A DNA stretch of 64,000 nt from Clostridium putrefaciens (GTDB lineage Bacteria; Bacillota; Clostridia; Clostridiales; Clostridiaceae), in assembly GCF_900461105.1 (NCBI RefSeq), contig NZ_UFWZ01000001.1, positions 806,001-870,000 on the forward strand, in the 5' to 3' direction. The notes beneath the pieces are model-generated. The model was not told the DNA's origin. It ran no database searches and saw nothing but the letters and a program-made list of their open reading frames with translations. The translations under genes were made by a program, and so were the position numbers. Within the stretch, counting starts at the first letter, position 1; every line of letters begins with the position of its first letter. Below are positions 18,951 through 28,716 of this stretch, piece by piece.

Positions 18951-19080
18951 ATATATTGAATGTATATTAACTTTTAGAATAAAGGATTTATACAATTTTT
19001 GAAGAAACTAGAAATAGGATTTACTGTTAAAAAGAATATAAATTAATAGGTAGATTTATATTTATATAAAAGGAGTAAAA

Positions 19081-20058
19081 ATGAATAACAAAAATATATA
19101 CTTAAGAGAAGAAAAAAGAAATGCTATAATCTATATTACATATGAACTATTAAAAGGTAAAAGATTATCAACAAAAGAAATGGCGCAGTTAGTTGGGAAA
19201 AATCAAAGAACTTGTGAACGATATATAAAAGAATTAGAAGAAAGTTATTTACCTATATGGAGAGATGGAACAAAATACTATCTAAATACGGATGATGGAT
19301 ACTTACCTTTTTATTTATCAAGGAAAAAGATAAATCTTCTTTATATTTCTTTAATATCTTTTAGTGCATTTGGAAGGGACTTAAACCTTATTAGTGAAAT
19401 ACTTGAACAAATAGAAGAGCTGGTATCACCAATGGATAAAGACCTATTAGATAGTATAAAAGAAAATCTTATAGTTAAAAGAAGATATGAAATTATAAGT
19501 AATAAAGGCTTTAGTAGTTATGAAATATTTATGTTATTACTTGAAGCCTTTACTAAAAGACGAAGTGTTAAAATTAAATATAGAACTAAGAGGAATGATA
19601 GTTACAGGATTATAGATGTTTATGGATTTTGTTTAGCAAAGGAAACCTATTATATAAATGCCTATTGTCATAAAAATGATAAAATACTTATGTTTAGAAT
19701 AGATAGGATTATAGAATGTTCGCTAGAGGATATTTATTATGAAATCTCAAAAGAATTTGATTTAAAGGAATATTACAAATATACGTGGGAGGTTGAGAAA
19801 TCTAAGGAACCTTTTGATTTTGAAATTTTATTTTGTGGTATATCTGTTAACAATATTAGAGAAAGGAAATGGTGTGAAAATCAGCAAATAATAGAAAAAT
19901 GCGAAGGAAACATTATATTTAAAGGAACAACATCTTCAAATATAGAATTTAAAAAGTGGATTTTAAGCTTTGGAAGTGAAGTAAAGGTTATCAAGCCGAT
20001 ATGGTTAAAAGAAGAGATAAAAGAAGAATTAAAGATGGCGATTGAATTATATGATTAA
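19081..20058 (+). CDS. WYL-domain transcriptional regulator
   Basis: 325 residues. An N-terminal winged-helix domain (about 8-60, TKEMAQLVGKNQRTCERYIKEL) is followed by a WYL domain (about 158-215: RRSVKIKYRT, then YGFCLAKETYYINAYCH, MFRIDRI) and a WCX-like C-terminal part. WYL proteins sense nucleic acid or nucleotide ligands and often sit beside CRISPR-cas and other defence genes. This gene is immediately upstream of cas10d on the same strand but has its own terminator-like hairpin and promoters between, so regulation of the cas operon is inferred from position. Confidence 0.87.
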   Translation: MNNKNIYLREEKRNAIIYITYELLKGKRLSTKEMAQLVGKNQRTCERYIKELEESYLPIWRDGTKYYLNTDDGYLPFYLSRKKINLLYISLISFSAFGRDLNLISEILEQIEELVSPMDKDLLDSIKENLIVKRRYEIISNKGFSSYEIFMLLLEAFTKRRSVKIKYRTKRNDSYRIIDVYGFCLAKETYYINAYCHKNDKILMFRIDRIIECSLEDIYYEISKEFDLKEYYKYTWEVEKSKEPFDFEILFCGISVNNIRERKWCENQQIIEKCEGNIIFKGTTSSNIEFKKWILSFGSEVKVIKPIWLKEEIKEELKMAIELYD

Positions 20059-20078
20059 AAAGTTAATTGTTATATACT

Positions 20079-20109
20079 AATATATCGACAACATGTGTGT
20101 CGATATATT
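20079..20109 (+). terminator. Hairpin after WYL regulator, probable terminator
   Basis: A perfect 12-bp inverted repeat (20079-20090 with 20098-20109, 7-nt loop) is followed by an AT-rich but not pure-T tract. Confidence 0.55.
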
Positions 20110-20128
20110 TATTTATAACACACTTAGA

Positions 20129-20158
20129 TTGTAATTGTTATTTTAGTAAGAGTATAAT
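20129..20158 (+). promoter_or_regulatory. Probable promoter of the cas operon
   Basis: TTGTAA (20129-20134), 18-nt spacer, TATAAT (20153-20158), about 110 nt before the cas10d start. The hairpin at 20079-20109 lies just upstream. Confidence 0.5.
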
Positions 20159-20268
20159 GTGATTAACAAAAGAACTGTGACATATAATCAAGGATATGTA
20201 TAAGGTACAGGTAAACAATTTAAGCTATATTAAAAAGATAAGTAAAGATTAAGGGAGAGGGTGGGAAT

Positions 20269-23205
20269 ATTAGTAAGGAAAGTATAAAAGATATACTTAA
20301 ATTAAGATTAATTTCTTTAAAAGAAATAAGTGTATTTAATGATTATTATGAAAAGGTAGTAAGTCAGAATTTAAAAGAATATAAAAAGATAGTTCAGTAT
20401 GGAATGAAAAAGAATCAGACATTGTATAGTCATATAGTTAGTATGATTGGGGTTTTAGATGAAATTCAGAGCATTTTACCAGTGAGTGAAGTTGAATTAA
20501 GGGTATTGATGGTGGCAATAACAATACATGATCTTAATAAAATACAGACAAATGCTGAAAAGTCATATTTAAGTATTATATCTGAGCAAAATAAAAAAGG
20601 TGAATATGCAAATATACTTAGAGAGTGTGAAGTATTGAACATTGAAGATTTCTTTCCTAAGTATAAGGAATATATTGAGGATATAAGAGCTATAATAGGT
20701 CAACATTCAGCACATACAAGTTCTTTTGCAGAAAATTTAATTTGTAATCCAGAAAGATATAAACTAGGTGAAGAAAAGATAGAAATTTTAATTTCTATAA
20801 TTAGAGCATTAGATATACTAGATTTATCAAAAACTATGGATGAAGAGGAAAAAAAGAGACAATTCTTAAATAACATTAATAATGCAACAAAGCATAAAGG
20901 TAAGCAGTATAAGATAGTTCATCATATTATAACTGAAGACAGAGGGATGCTTACTAACATATGCCACAATACTATAGCAATATTTTTTAAAGAAAAAGGA
21001 TTTATTCCAATTGCTTATTACAAGGAAGGGGTAATTTACTTAGTTGAGGATAAGAAAATCGTTTTCTCAAAGGAGGATAGAGAAAGACTTATTGAAAGAT
21101 GCAGCCACTCAATTAAAAGCAAGATTTTCAACGACTTTAAAATATATATTAAAAATGTTCAATCAGGTATAAAAGTAGATAAAAAGTGTTTACAAATTGC
21201 GTCAATAGAATGTATTATTTATGAAATTAAAAACAGGTGTCAGAAATCAAAGAGGCCTGATATTAAGAAGAAAAATAATAGCATACAAGTTGTTATAGAT
21301 AAATATATAGGGATTTATTCTAGTGAAGGATTAGAAGATATCAAGGAAGTTGTAGAAAGTTTAAAAATAAAGATTACTACAGAAAAAGACAAGAAGGCTT
21401 TAAGTAATTTGAATAAATTATTAAAGGAAAATACATTACTTCTAAAAGCACAAAGGGTTAGTAAATACATTTTAGAAAGAAAAGAAAATGAGACTTATTT
21501 AATCGACAGTAATGAAGACAAGCTTAGATTTTCAGAGTTTATAAGATCTTTTTATACTTTTATAAACATGTATTTGGTATCTAAAGATACTGTACTTACT
21601 TGGAATAAGGTATATGATTTTTTTGAAATTAATGAAATAGATAGAGAGTACCTAGATATATTTGAAGGACTATATATAAGACCCTACATTTTAGGTCAGA
21701 TGATATATGATGACTATAAGATGAAGGATGAAGAATTAACAAATAAGATAATACGTTATTTGGAAGATAATATATCAAGAGAAGAAGACGAAATTGAAGA
21801 CAGTATGTGGAATGATTTAAAAGATTATCTTAATAATAATATAATTATCTCATTTTATAATAACAATGTATTCAAGAAACAGAATATATTAAGCAGTTAT
21901 GGAAATAAGAAGGGTAGCAAATGCTGTTTATGTAGTAGTGAATATGAGACAAAAAGTTGGATGGCGGTTGATGTACCTTACAAGCTAAAGATACAGAACT
22001 TTTCAAATAAGATTAATGCAGGTGTAAGTGAACCTAAAAGAAATGTATGCTCCATATGTAATATAGAATATTTACTTCATAAAGTTACTTATACATCTAA
22101 TATGGAGGTAAGCAGGAGGTATTTAAGCATACTTCCTAGGGGGTTTAATACTAGGGCTTATATCAGAGCATTTAGGGAAAGTATTAGTGAATTTAAAAAC
22201 AAAGATATAAGTTCACTATATTTCAATGAATATAATACATTTATACAGCAAGCAAATAAAAATATTCAGGATATAGAGCCTCTTTTTACAAAAGCAAAAG
22301 TAAATGGTATAGCGATACCTAATTATTCAGAGACTTTAACAAACTATTTTATTTTACCTATACATTTAGTTAAAAAAGATAATGAAACATCAAAATGGAT
22401 TTCTACATTGTTATATGCTCTAACTTTCAATATATATTTTGACTCTAAGGTAGTTATAAGTGAATTCCCTGTACCTATATTAAATCAAGATGAGATGGAA
22501 GAAATATATGTTGGTGATGTTCCGGTAATATTTAAGAATATATTTGAAAAGAGTTGGACTAAAGAAGAGTGTGTAAGCACAACAAAGTTATTTGTAAACT
22601 TATTTACAATGGCTAAGACTATGGGTGAAAAATCAGATATAGTTTATGACTCATTAAAAGCTTTATCAAAGGGACGAACAAATTTTATACATTGCATATA
22701 TAAAAAGTTAAAAACTAAATATGATAATCCTAATTTTAAGATTAAAGAAATTAATAATTTTATAGATGAAATCTTAAGTTATGTTAAGGAGGGGGAGGAA
22801 ATAGTGTCAAGCATTAAAAAGTTAGCCATATTTGCTAATGAAAACTATATAAGAGGAAGTATAAATGGTGGATTCATAAAGGATAATGCTATAAATAAAC
22901 CGCTTAATATTATAATTGATATATTATGCAGGTGGGATAAGAATCTATATACAAAGGAAGATATAACTGCTTTATGTAAAAGGGAAATACAAAAGTATTT
23001 TGAAAGAGTAGATCCTTACTATGGTAAGAAAAAGATTGAAGCAGTAGAAGGTTACGTTGATTTGTTTATGGAAAAGATTTTAGATGATTCACTAGATGGT
23101 AAGTTATACAGCCTTGAAAATGAAAAGAAAAATATACTATCTACTTATAGTTATTACTATAGATTGGCTATGATAAAATCAAATAAAAATGGGAGTGAAA
23201 TATAA
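20269..23205 (+). CDS. cas10d: Cas10d (Csc3), type I-D large subunit with HD nuclease
   Basis: The first ATG in frame is 20404 (933 residues), but the frame is open upstream to 20242. A strong ribosome site (AGGGAGAGGGTGG, 20251-20263) lies just ahead of ATT 20269, giving 978 residues. No ATG, GTG or TTG lies in frame between, and ATG 20404 has no ribosome site. I therefore propose an AUU start. The HD nuclease region is N-terminal (SHIVSM, then ITIHDLNK; HD near residues 87-88 of the long form). A zinc-finger pair follows (CCLCSSEYE and CSICNIEYL). Cas10d joins the I-D effector and supplies target cleavage, which fits the HD-less Cas3'. Confidence 0.88.
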   Translation: MSKESIKDILKLRLISLKEISVFNDYYEKVVSQNLKEYKKIVQYGMKKNQTLYSHIVSMIGVLDEIQSILPVSEVELRVLMVAITIHDLNKIQTNAEKSYLSIISEQNKKGEYANILRECEVLNIEDFFPKYKEYIEDIRAIIGQHSAHTSSFAENLICNPERYKLGEEKIEILISIIRALDILDLSKTMDEEEKKRQFLNNINNATKHKGKQYKIVHHIITEDRGMLTNICHNTIAIFFKEKGFIPIAYYKEGVIYLVEDKKIVFSKEDRERLIERCSHSIKSKIFNDFKIYIKNVQSGIKVDKKCLQIASIECIIYEIKNRCQKSKRPDIKKKNNSIQVVIDKYIGIYSSEGLEDIKEVVESLKIKITTEKDKKALSNLNKLLKENTLLLKAQRVSKYILERKENETYLIDSNEDKLRFSEFIRSFYTFINMYLVSKDTVLTWNKVYDFFEINEIDREYLDIFEGLYIRPYILGQMIYDDYKMKDEELTNKIIRYLEDNISREEDEIEDSMWNDLKDYLNNNIIISFYNNNVFKKQNILSSYGNKKGSKCCLCSSEYETKSWMAVDVPYKLKIQNFSNKINAGVSEPKRNVCSICNIEYLLHKVTYTSNMEVSRRYLSILPRGFNTRAYIRAFRESISEFKNKDISSLYFNEYNTFIQQANKNIQDIEPLFTKAKVNGIAIPNYSETLTNYFILPIHLVKKDNETSKWISTLLYALTFNIYFDSKVVISEFPVPILNQDEMEEIYVGDVPVIFKNIFEKSWTKEECVSTTKLFVNLFTMAKTMGEKSDIVYDSLKALSKGRTNFIHCIYKKLKTKYDNPNFKIKEINNFIDEILSYVKEGEEIVSSIKKLAIFANENYIRGSINGGFIKDNAINKPLNIIIDILCRWDKNLYTKEDITALCKREIQKYFERVDPYYGKKKIEAVEGYVDLFMEKILDDSLDGKLYSLENEKKNILSTYSYYYRLAMIKSNKNGSEI

Positions 23206-23207
23206 TT

Positions 23208-24182
23208 ATGAGAAAAGAAGATATAATTAAGGACAAAGAAAATAACTTTATGGAGAAATATACACATTTTCCAAAGGGAAAATATATTACAGTAGCCGTA
23301 TTAAGAGAAGCACAATCAGAGTGCATTTTTAGAACAGAAGGTTCCGGGGAAGGGTTAAATAAAGAAAGAGTTTGTCTTGGCATAGAAAATGATACAAAAG
23401 ACTTTAGAGCAATTATAAGTAAAAGAAAGCAAAGTGCAGTGGAGAGAAGAACAGGGAGAGAGTACTTAAGGCTTAATGATTTATTAGGTGTTACTAAAGA
23501 TAAAAATCTATGCGCCTTAAACAAAAACACTCCTTGTGGGAAATGTTTAGATTGTATGACTAACGGATATGCAGTAGGTGATGGTGGTGCACAAAAATCA
23601 AGAATGGTATATGATAATGCTTATTCTATACTACCATTTAATATGGTAACAGGTGTTAAGACGTTTAATGCACTTTATGACAATGGAACAATGAGAGATG
23701 AGGAGGGGAAAGCTTCAACATCAATAAATGAAGACGAATATATAAAGCCTGGAACAGTATTTATGGACATGATAACATTTAAGGATGTAACCTTTATTGA
23801 ATTCATATATGGTATATCAAATATACTTAGAAGTAAGAGATATGGTGCTATATCTAGTAGGATAGGCAAGATGAATAATACAATATTGAAGGTGGCCTTT
23901 TCAGATTGCGAGCTTTTTTCAAATCTTGAATTAACTCAAAGTGTGTATGATAAATTAGTAAATGCTTCTAAAGTAGAGTTTCCTCTTGAAAAGGGTAAGG
24001 TTGAAGAGTATGCAAAAGTGTCATTTGAAGATTTAGAAAAAGGTATATTTGGTAATGTAAAAGATCTTAATTGCCAAGAGTTAAATGACTTATTAGAATA
24101 TATAAAAGGTATCTATCAAGAAGGTGGAGAGGAAAAAGCATCAGAATTATTTAAAGAACAATCAAAGCAGTATGGTGAATAG
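23208..24182 (+). CDS. csc2: Csc2 (Cas7d), type I-D backbone subunit
   Basis: 324 residues. The Cas7-family protein that polymerises along the crRNA in the I-D Cascade. Visible features are KGKYITVAVLREAQSE near the N-terminus, a cysteine cluster CGKCLDCMTNGYAVGDGG (about 105-122) that is probably a zinc site, and RYGAISSRIGKMNNTI in the RNA-binding core. It starts 2 nt after the cas10d stop with only a weak ribosome site, so it is probably translationally coupled. Order cas10d-csc2-csc1 is diagnostic of type I-D. Confidence 0.92.
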   Translation: MRKEDIIKDKENNFMEKYTHFPKGKYITVAVLREAQSECIFRTEGSGEGLNKERVCLGIENDTKDFRAIISKRKQSAVERRTGREYLRLNDLLGVTKDKNLCALNKNTPCGKCLDCMTNGYAVGDGGAQKSRMVYDNAYSILPFNMVTGVKTFNALYDNGTMRDEEGKASTSINEDEYIKPGTVFMDMITFKDVTFIEFIYGISNILRSKRYGAISSRIGKMNNTILKVAFSDCELFSNLELTQSVYDKLVNASKVEFPLEKGKVEEYAKVSFEDLEKGIFGNVKDLNCQELNDLLEYIKGIYQEGGEEKASELFKEQSKQYGE

Positions 24183-24184
24183 AA

Positions 24185-24844
24185 ATGCAAATTTATAAAT
24201 ATACGTTAGAATTTATGGAGGAAGTATTCTTTTCAAGTCAAGAGATAGACACTCTTTTTTCTACCAAACCTTTTATTGGCAATTATGCACTTAGTTATGC
24301 TATGGGTTGGTGTAGATCTAAATATAATCAAAATTATATTAGTTACGAAGAAGATTTTAAAATAGTTAATGATAATGGATTATATATTACACCAGCTTAT
24401 ATAAAAGAGCCTAAATATAATATATCTACATTCAATGCTTTGTCAGATAAATACTATCATAAGATGGAAAGAGCTTTAGTTAATTATCCTCAGGTAGGTA
24501 AGATTAAGGTGTTGTCTTCAGGCAACAAAGCAGAGGGATTAATATTTTCAAAGGAAGAATTAAATAAAGTTAGTTATATTCGTCTTGGAAAGTTTCTTGG
24601 TAAAGTTAAAGTTAGCTATGAAAGATGTGATTTTGAGATTCAAAAGTTAGATAAAAAATGCTATGGATTAATTAACACTGTAGATTTAAGTGACAATTTT
24701 AAAATTAAGGGATTTGAGCTTATAAATATGCAGCCAGTTTCTTTGTTTAAAAACTTAAGAGGCGAAGGTAATATGTACAAGATAAAAACTAAGCAAGGTG
24801 AAATTTTTTATCCTTGTGAAGTAAAACTTGGGGGTAAGATATGA
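24185..24844 (+). CDS. csc1: Csc1 (Cas5d-like), type I-D subunit
   Basis: 219 residues. The Cas5-family RAMP protein that caps the 5' handle of the crRNA in the I-D complex. The N-terminus YKYTLEFMEEVFFSSQEID and the segment IGNYALSYAMGW are typical of Csc1. It starts 2 nt after csc2 and its stop overlaps the cas3' start by 4 nt (ATGA), so the unit is tightly coupled. Sequence conservation in this family is low, so position adds much of the support. Confidence 0.88.
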   Translation: MQIYKYTLEFMEEVFFSSQEIDTLFSTKPFIGNYALSYAMGWCRSKYNQNYISYEEDFKIVNDNGLYITPAYIKEPKYNISTFNALSDKYYHKMERALVNYPQVGKIKVLSSGNKAEGLIFSKEELNKVSYIRLGKFLGKVKVSYERCDFEIQKLDKKCYGLINTVDLSDNFKIKGFELINMQPVSLFKNLRGEGNMYKIKTKQGEIFYPCEVKLGGKI

Positions 24845-27198
24845 AGCATTATACTGTAAAGGGGGAATCCTTGAAAAAGGATCCCTTTTCTCCTTATTTA
24901 TATCATCAAAAAAGAACACTTTTTGAACTAAATAAAAATTCAGTTGTATTTAATACTTATCCAACAGGTGCTGGGAAAACCATATCATCTTTATTATATT
25001 TAAAAGAAAATATGAATATAGACACATTATTTATTGCACCTACAAATGAACTTTTAAGACAGCATGCAGAAGATATAAAAGAATTTGTTAAAAAGTCCGA
25101 TTTACCTCATATAGTAGTAAAGATTGATGCAAGTGTTATACAAAAGATAAGAGGGGATCACAGAAAAGGTGCCACATTATATGAAGTGCTAAGTAACCCA
25201 TTACAATTCAAGAGAGAACTTTGTATAGATGAATTAGAGTATGAAGGTAAAAGGCCTATAATCGTAGTAGTAAATCCAGATATCTTTTACTATTGTTTTT
25301 ATTCATTATATGGTAACAATGATAAGGGTAATTTAATGAATATCATAATAAAAAAGTTTGATTATATAGTTATTGATGAATTTCACTATTACAATGCAAA
25401 GCAATTAACTAACTTCTTATTTTTTATGATTATATCTAAAGAATTTAATTATTTTGAACATGGAAGAAAAATATGCATATTGACAGCTACTCCAGATGAA
25501 CTAGTGGAGAATTATTTAAAATTAGGAGGTATTGAATACAAAGTAATATCTAATGAAAATGAGGATTTAGAAAGCGCAAGTTATGAAAGTTTAAAGACAC
25601 TTTCTGAGCTAGATTTATATGTTACAAATGCAAGCATAGAAGAAGTTCTTTGCGAAAAGTATAAAAATAATGAATTAGAAAATGATTGTTTAGTTATAAG
25701 TCAGTCAATATATAGAGTTAATAAACTAAAAGAACAACTTTTAAAAGATGGATTTAATAAGGAAAACATCGGAGTTATTACAGGTGCTATAAAGTCTGAA
25801 GAAAGAAAGAGATCTGTAAAGAAACCACTTATATTGGCAACCCCAACAGTTGATATAGGGTATAATTTCAAAAAGGAAGATAAAAAAGGACAAAATATTG
25901 ATGAGGTAATAACAGAAGCTAATACCTGTGATCAGGCACTACAAAGATTAGGTAGGGCTGGAAGGATACTAGGGAAAAGTATCCAACATGAGAGAAGCAA
26001 AGTTATATTATGTGTTACGGATGGGGTATATGAAGCATTTGAAGAGGAAGCAAGAGAAATATCAAGACTTGAACTTAAAAGTATTATAAAAAAAGCTATG
26101 CCAGAAAGAAATATAATGAAAAGGTACATAAAGAGTAATGGAATATTGGAACTATGTTTCCCAATTAGTGAAATGTATAGAAAGATGGCCAATCAAAATA
26201 AGTTTGTTATAGAAGAATTATTTAATATGGTTATATCGGTATTTGCACCAAAGAGTAAGCAGAATTTTAAATGGCTATTATCAAGGATAAATAAGTATAA
26301 AAAACAATGTATCTTTATTGATAAGTATACAAGTTCAAGTGAAAAAGAAGAAGTAGTACAAAATATAGACAATAATCTCTTCATTGACTTTTATAAAAGT
26401 TACTCACAAGATGAAGACGAAGAGGATGAAGAAATTATAGATGACTCAATGCTTGATGATTTTTCAGAAGATGAGATAAAGATTTTAAAATTAGATGTGA
26501 AAGAAGAAATGATTCATTATATAAATTCAGAGATAGCTAAGACAAAGTCATTACTAAACTTTAGAGGTTCAGATATAAATGCGCCAGCTCTAATTTTTGA
26601 TAAATACTATAAGTTTGGACAGGAATATCAAATATTTGTATACGATATATTTCATTTGATAAGATATTATGATATTGAATGGTGTGAAAGTAAAAAGGAT
26701 TTTGAAAAAGCCGCAAAAGTAGACCTTAGTGATTATGAGCAAGAAATAAATGGAGTAGAGAATATAGATGTTTTTATAATAGTTAATGGAATTCGAGAAA
26801 ATGCTATAGAAATTACTTGGGAATATGGGTTTTATGGTACACAGAGTAGATTTGAAGAAAAGTATATAAATAAGGTTGAAGCTATAGATAACTTAACATT
26901 AGTGGGATATGAATATACGAGTATAGGAAGAGAAGGAATAGCTTTGCCAGAAAAGATAACTAAAGCGTTCAAAGAAAGCTATATACCAATATACACAATT
27001 CCAAAGGATCCAAAAGAAGAATATATGATAAGAAAGAAGATAAAAAACCAACCTATATTCATTCAAAAATTAAAAGTTCAATTTTCTGATAGCGAAAGCG
27101 ATTATCTTGTGATAATTGGGACTAATAGCATTATTGTTGATAGCGAAATGGTAAAGATACAGAATGATATCATAAAAGAAGAGAGTTTTATACGTTAG
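24841..27198 (+). CDS. cas3: Cas3' helicase, type I-D (no HD domain)
   Basis: 785 residues. Superfamily 2 helicase: Walker A YPTGAGKTISS (about 40-50), motif II DEFH (179-182), TATPDE (motif III region), and motif VI QRLGRAGR (368-375). No HD nuclease domain is present at either end; in type I-D the HD domain is carried by Cas10d. It unwinds target DNA recruited by the crRNA complex. The C-terminal 350 residues have an acidic stretch (DEDEEDEEIIDDS, about 522-534) and no recognised motif. The start overlaps csc1 by 4 nt. Confidence 0.93.
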   Translation: MKHYTVKGESLKKDPFSPYLYHQKRTLFELNKNSVVFNTYPTGAGKTISSLLYLKENMNIDTLFIAPTNELLRQHAEDIKEFVKKSDLPHIVVKIDASVIQKIRGDHRKGATLYEVLSNPLQFKRELCIDELEYEGKRPIIVVVNPDIFYYCFYSLYGNNDKGNLMNIIIKKFDYIVIDEFHYYNAKQLTNFLFFMIISKEFNYFEHGRKICILTATPDELVENYLKLGGIEYKVISNENEDLESASYESLKTLSELDLYVTNASIEEVLCEKYKNNELENDCLVISQSIYRVNKLKEQLLKDGFNKENIGVITGAIKSEERKRSVKKPLILATPTVDIGYNFKKEDKKGQNIDEVITEANTCDQALQRLGRAGRILGKSIQHERSKVILCVTDGVYEAFEEEAREISRLELKSIIKKAMPERNIMKRYIKSNGILELCFPISEMYRKMANQNKFVIEELFNMVISVFAPKSKQNFKWLLSRINKYKKQCIFIDKYTSSSEKEEVVQNIDNNLFIDFYKSYSQDEDEEDEEIIDDSMLDDFSEDEIKILKLDVKEEMIHYINSEIAKTKSLLNFRGSDINAPALIFDKYYKFGQEYQIFVYDIFHLIRYYDIEWCESKKDFEKAAKVDLSDYEQEINGVENIDVFIIVNGIRENAIEITWEYGFYGTQSRFEEKYINKVEAIDNLTLVGYEYTSIGREGIALPEKITKAFKESYIPIYTIPKDPKEEYMIRKKIKNQPIFIQKLKVQFSDSESDYLVIIGTNSIIVDSEMVKIQNDIIKEESFIR

Positions 27199-27219
27199 AA
27201 GGTTATGATAAATCTATAT

Positions 27220-27249
27220 ATTAATTTATATAACTTTATATAAATTAAT
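27220..27249 (+). other. Intercistronic hairpin between cas3' and cas6
   Basis: A perfect 14-bp AT-only inverted repeat (27220-27233 with 27236-27249) sits in the only substantial gap of the cas operon (133 nt). It has no T tract, so it may protect or process mRNA rather than terminate. Confidence 0.55.
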
Positions 27250-27331
27250 CGAGAACAAAAAAATCATGTGGTGCATAAGATTTTTTATGAGATTACTCAT
27301 AAGGCATATTCATGTGATAGTTGGAGGGTAT

Positions 27332-28093
27332 ATGTTAAATTATTATACTATACATTTTAGGAACAGGGATAAAGTTGAAAATACTATGGACACAGCAAGA
27401 ATATGGCATGGAATATTCTTCAAGATACTAAAGGACTATGATAAGGATATTTCAACAAGGTATCATGAACAGCTAAGTAAGCAATCTTTTTCTATATCAC
27501 CAATACTTAGTGAATACGGAGTCAATAAAGGATATTTTAGTGAAAACTCTTCATTAAAAGTAAATATATCATTATTTACTGATGAAATTAATAAAGGACT
27601 TTTTGAATTTATTAAAAAGAATAAAAGCTTTAATTATGGAGAAACTGAGCTTTTAATAGAGGAAATACATTTTAAGGTTATAGATGAAGAAACCTTGGAC
27701 ACATACAGGATTAAAAGAGGGATAATGAATTTTATAAGCCCCACAACATTTAGAATAAATCCTGTCAATTCACCACTGCCAAATCCAAAGAGGATATTTA
27801 AAAGTTTAAGTAAGACTTATTTAGATATCTTTGGAAAAGAGCTTTTGAATGATGAGATTATTGAACAACTTGAAAAGTATGTAGTTATAGAAGGACTTAA
27901 CATTAATACAGAAGTAGCAAGATATAAGAAGTTTGATATAACAGGATTTAAAGGTCAGATAACTTTAAACTTGAAATTTCCAGATGAAGAAGTTCAAAGA
28001 AACCTAGAAAAGTTATTTGTATTAGCTTCTTATGTAGGCATAGGGTATAAAACAGGAATGGGGATGGGACAATGTATAGTGTTGAAGAAATAG
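27332..28093 (+). CDS. cas6: Cas6 crRNA-processing endoribonuclease
   Basis: 253 residues. Cleaves the CRISPR transcript within repeats to leave an 8-nt 5' handle. The C-terminal glycine-rich loop GIGYKTGMGMG (about 237-247) and the two RAMP-like halves identify the family. The frame opens at ATG 27266, but TTGGAGGG (27320-27327) points to ATG 27332, which also gives the usual MLNYYTIHF N-terminus. It overlaps cas4 by 22 nt. It opens the second half of the operon (cas6-cas4-cas1-cas2). Confidence 0.92.
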   Translation: MLNYYTIHFRNRDKVENTMDTARIWHGIFFKILKDYDKDISTRYHEQLSKQSFSISPILSEYGVNKGYFSENSSLKVNISLFTDEINKGLFEFIKKNKSFNYGETELLIEEIHFKVIDEETLDTYRIKRGIMNFISPTTFRINPVNSPLPNPKRIFKSLSKTYLDIFGKELLNDEIIEQLEKYVVIEGLNINTEVARYKKFDITGFKGQITLNLKFPDEEVQRNLEKLFVLASYVGIGYKTGMGMGQCIVLKK

Positions 28094-28680
28094 ATAAGGA
28101 TTCTTTTTATATAGAAGCTAGTGCTGTTAATACTTATCTTTATTGTCCTAGACGTTGTTATTATGAATATATTCAAAATGAATTTGAAAGTAACGCTCAT
28201 ACTATTATTGGTGATCAAGTTCATGAAAATGTGGATGAGTTTGGGGAAGAGGACAGGCGTGGTAAGATTATATATAAAGCGGTTAAACTTATATCAGATA
28301 AGTACGGCGTAGTGCTTAAAGTTGATACAGTTGAAGAAGATGGAGAGATGATATACCCCGTAGAATATAAAAAAGGTAAAAGGGGCCTATGGAAAAATGA
28401 TAAATATCAGATGGCATTACAAGCTATGTTATTAGAAGAAAAACTTAGTAGACCTGTAAATAAAGGATACATTTATTATGTTGGTTCAAAAGAGAGGGTA
28501 GAGTTTGAAATAAGTAATAAACTTAAACAAGAAGTAATTGAGACCGTTGAAGAAATAAGAAATCTATATAAGTCTATGAAAATACCTGAGGGCGTGGATG
28601 ACAATAGGTGTAGGTATTGTAGTATAAACAACATATGTCTGCCAAGAGAACGAAGTATAATCAAAGCCATGAAAAGGTGA
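28072..28680 (+). CDS. cas4: Cas4 adaptation nuclease
   Basis: 202 residues. RecB-like exonuclease with an iron-sulfur cluster that trims prespacers and helps select the PAM. The first cluster cysteine lies in YCPRRCYYE (about 23-31) and the last three in CRYCSINNIC (about 182-191). Nuclease motifs are DQVHENV, LKVDTVE, YPVEYKKGK and QMALQAMLLEE. The start lies inside the end of cas6. Cas4 is typical of I-D adaptation modules and acts with Cas1-Cas2. Confidence 0.93.
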   Translation: MYSVEEIDKDSFYIEASAVNTYLYCPRRCYYEYIQNEFESNAHTIIGDQVHENVDEFGEEDRRGKIIYKAVKLISDKYGVVLKVDTVEEDGEMIYPVEYKKGKRGLWKNDKYQMALQAMLLEEKLSRPVNKGYIYYVGSKERVEFEISNKLKQEVIETVEEIRNLYKSMKIPEGVDDNRCRYCSINNICLPRERSIIKAMKR

Positions 28681-28716
28681 TAAGTATTTATATAGTAGTA
28701 GGAGGTGATTAGTAAA

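Noticed and set aside
20404-23205. ATG 20404 as the cas10d start
   Set aside because: There is no ribosome site, and the open frame with a strong site at 20251-20263 continues upstream.
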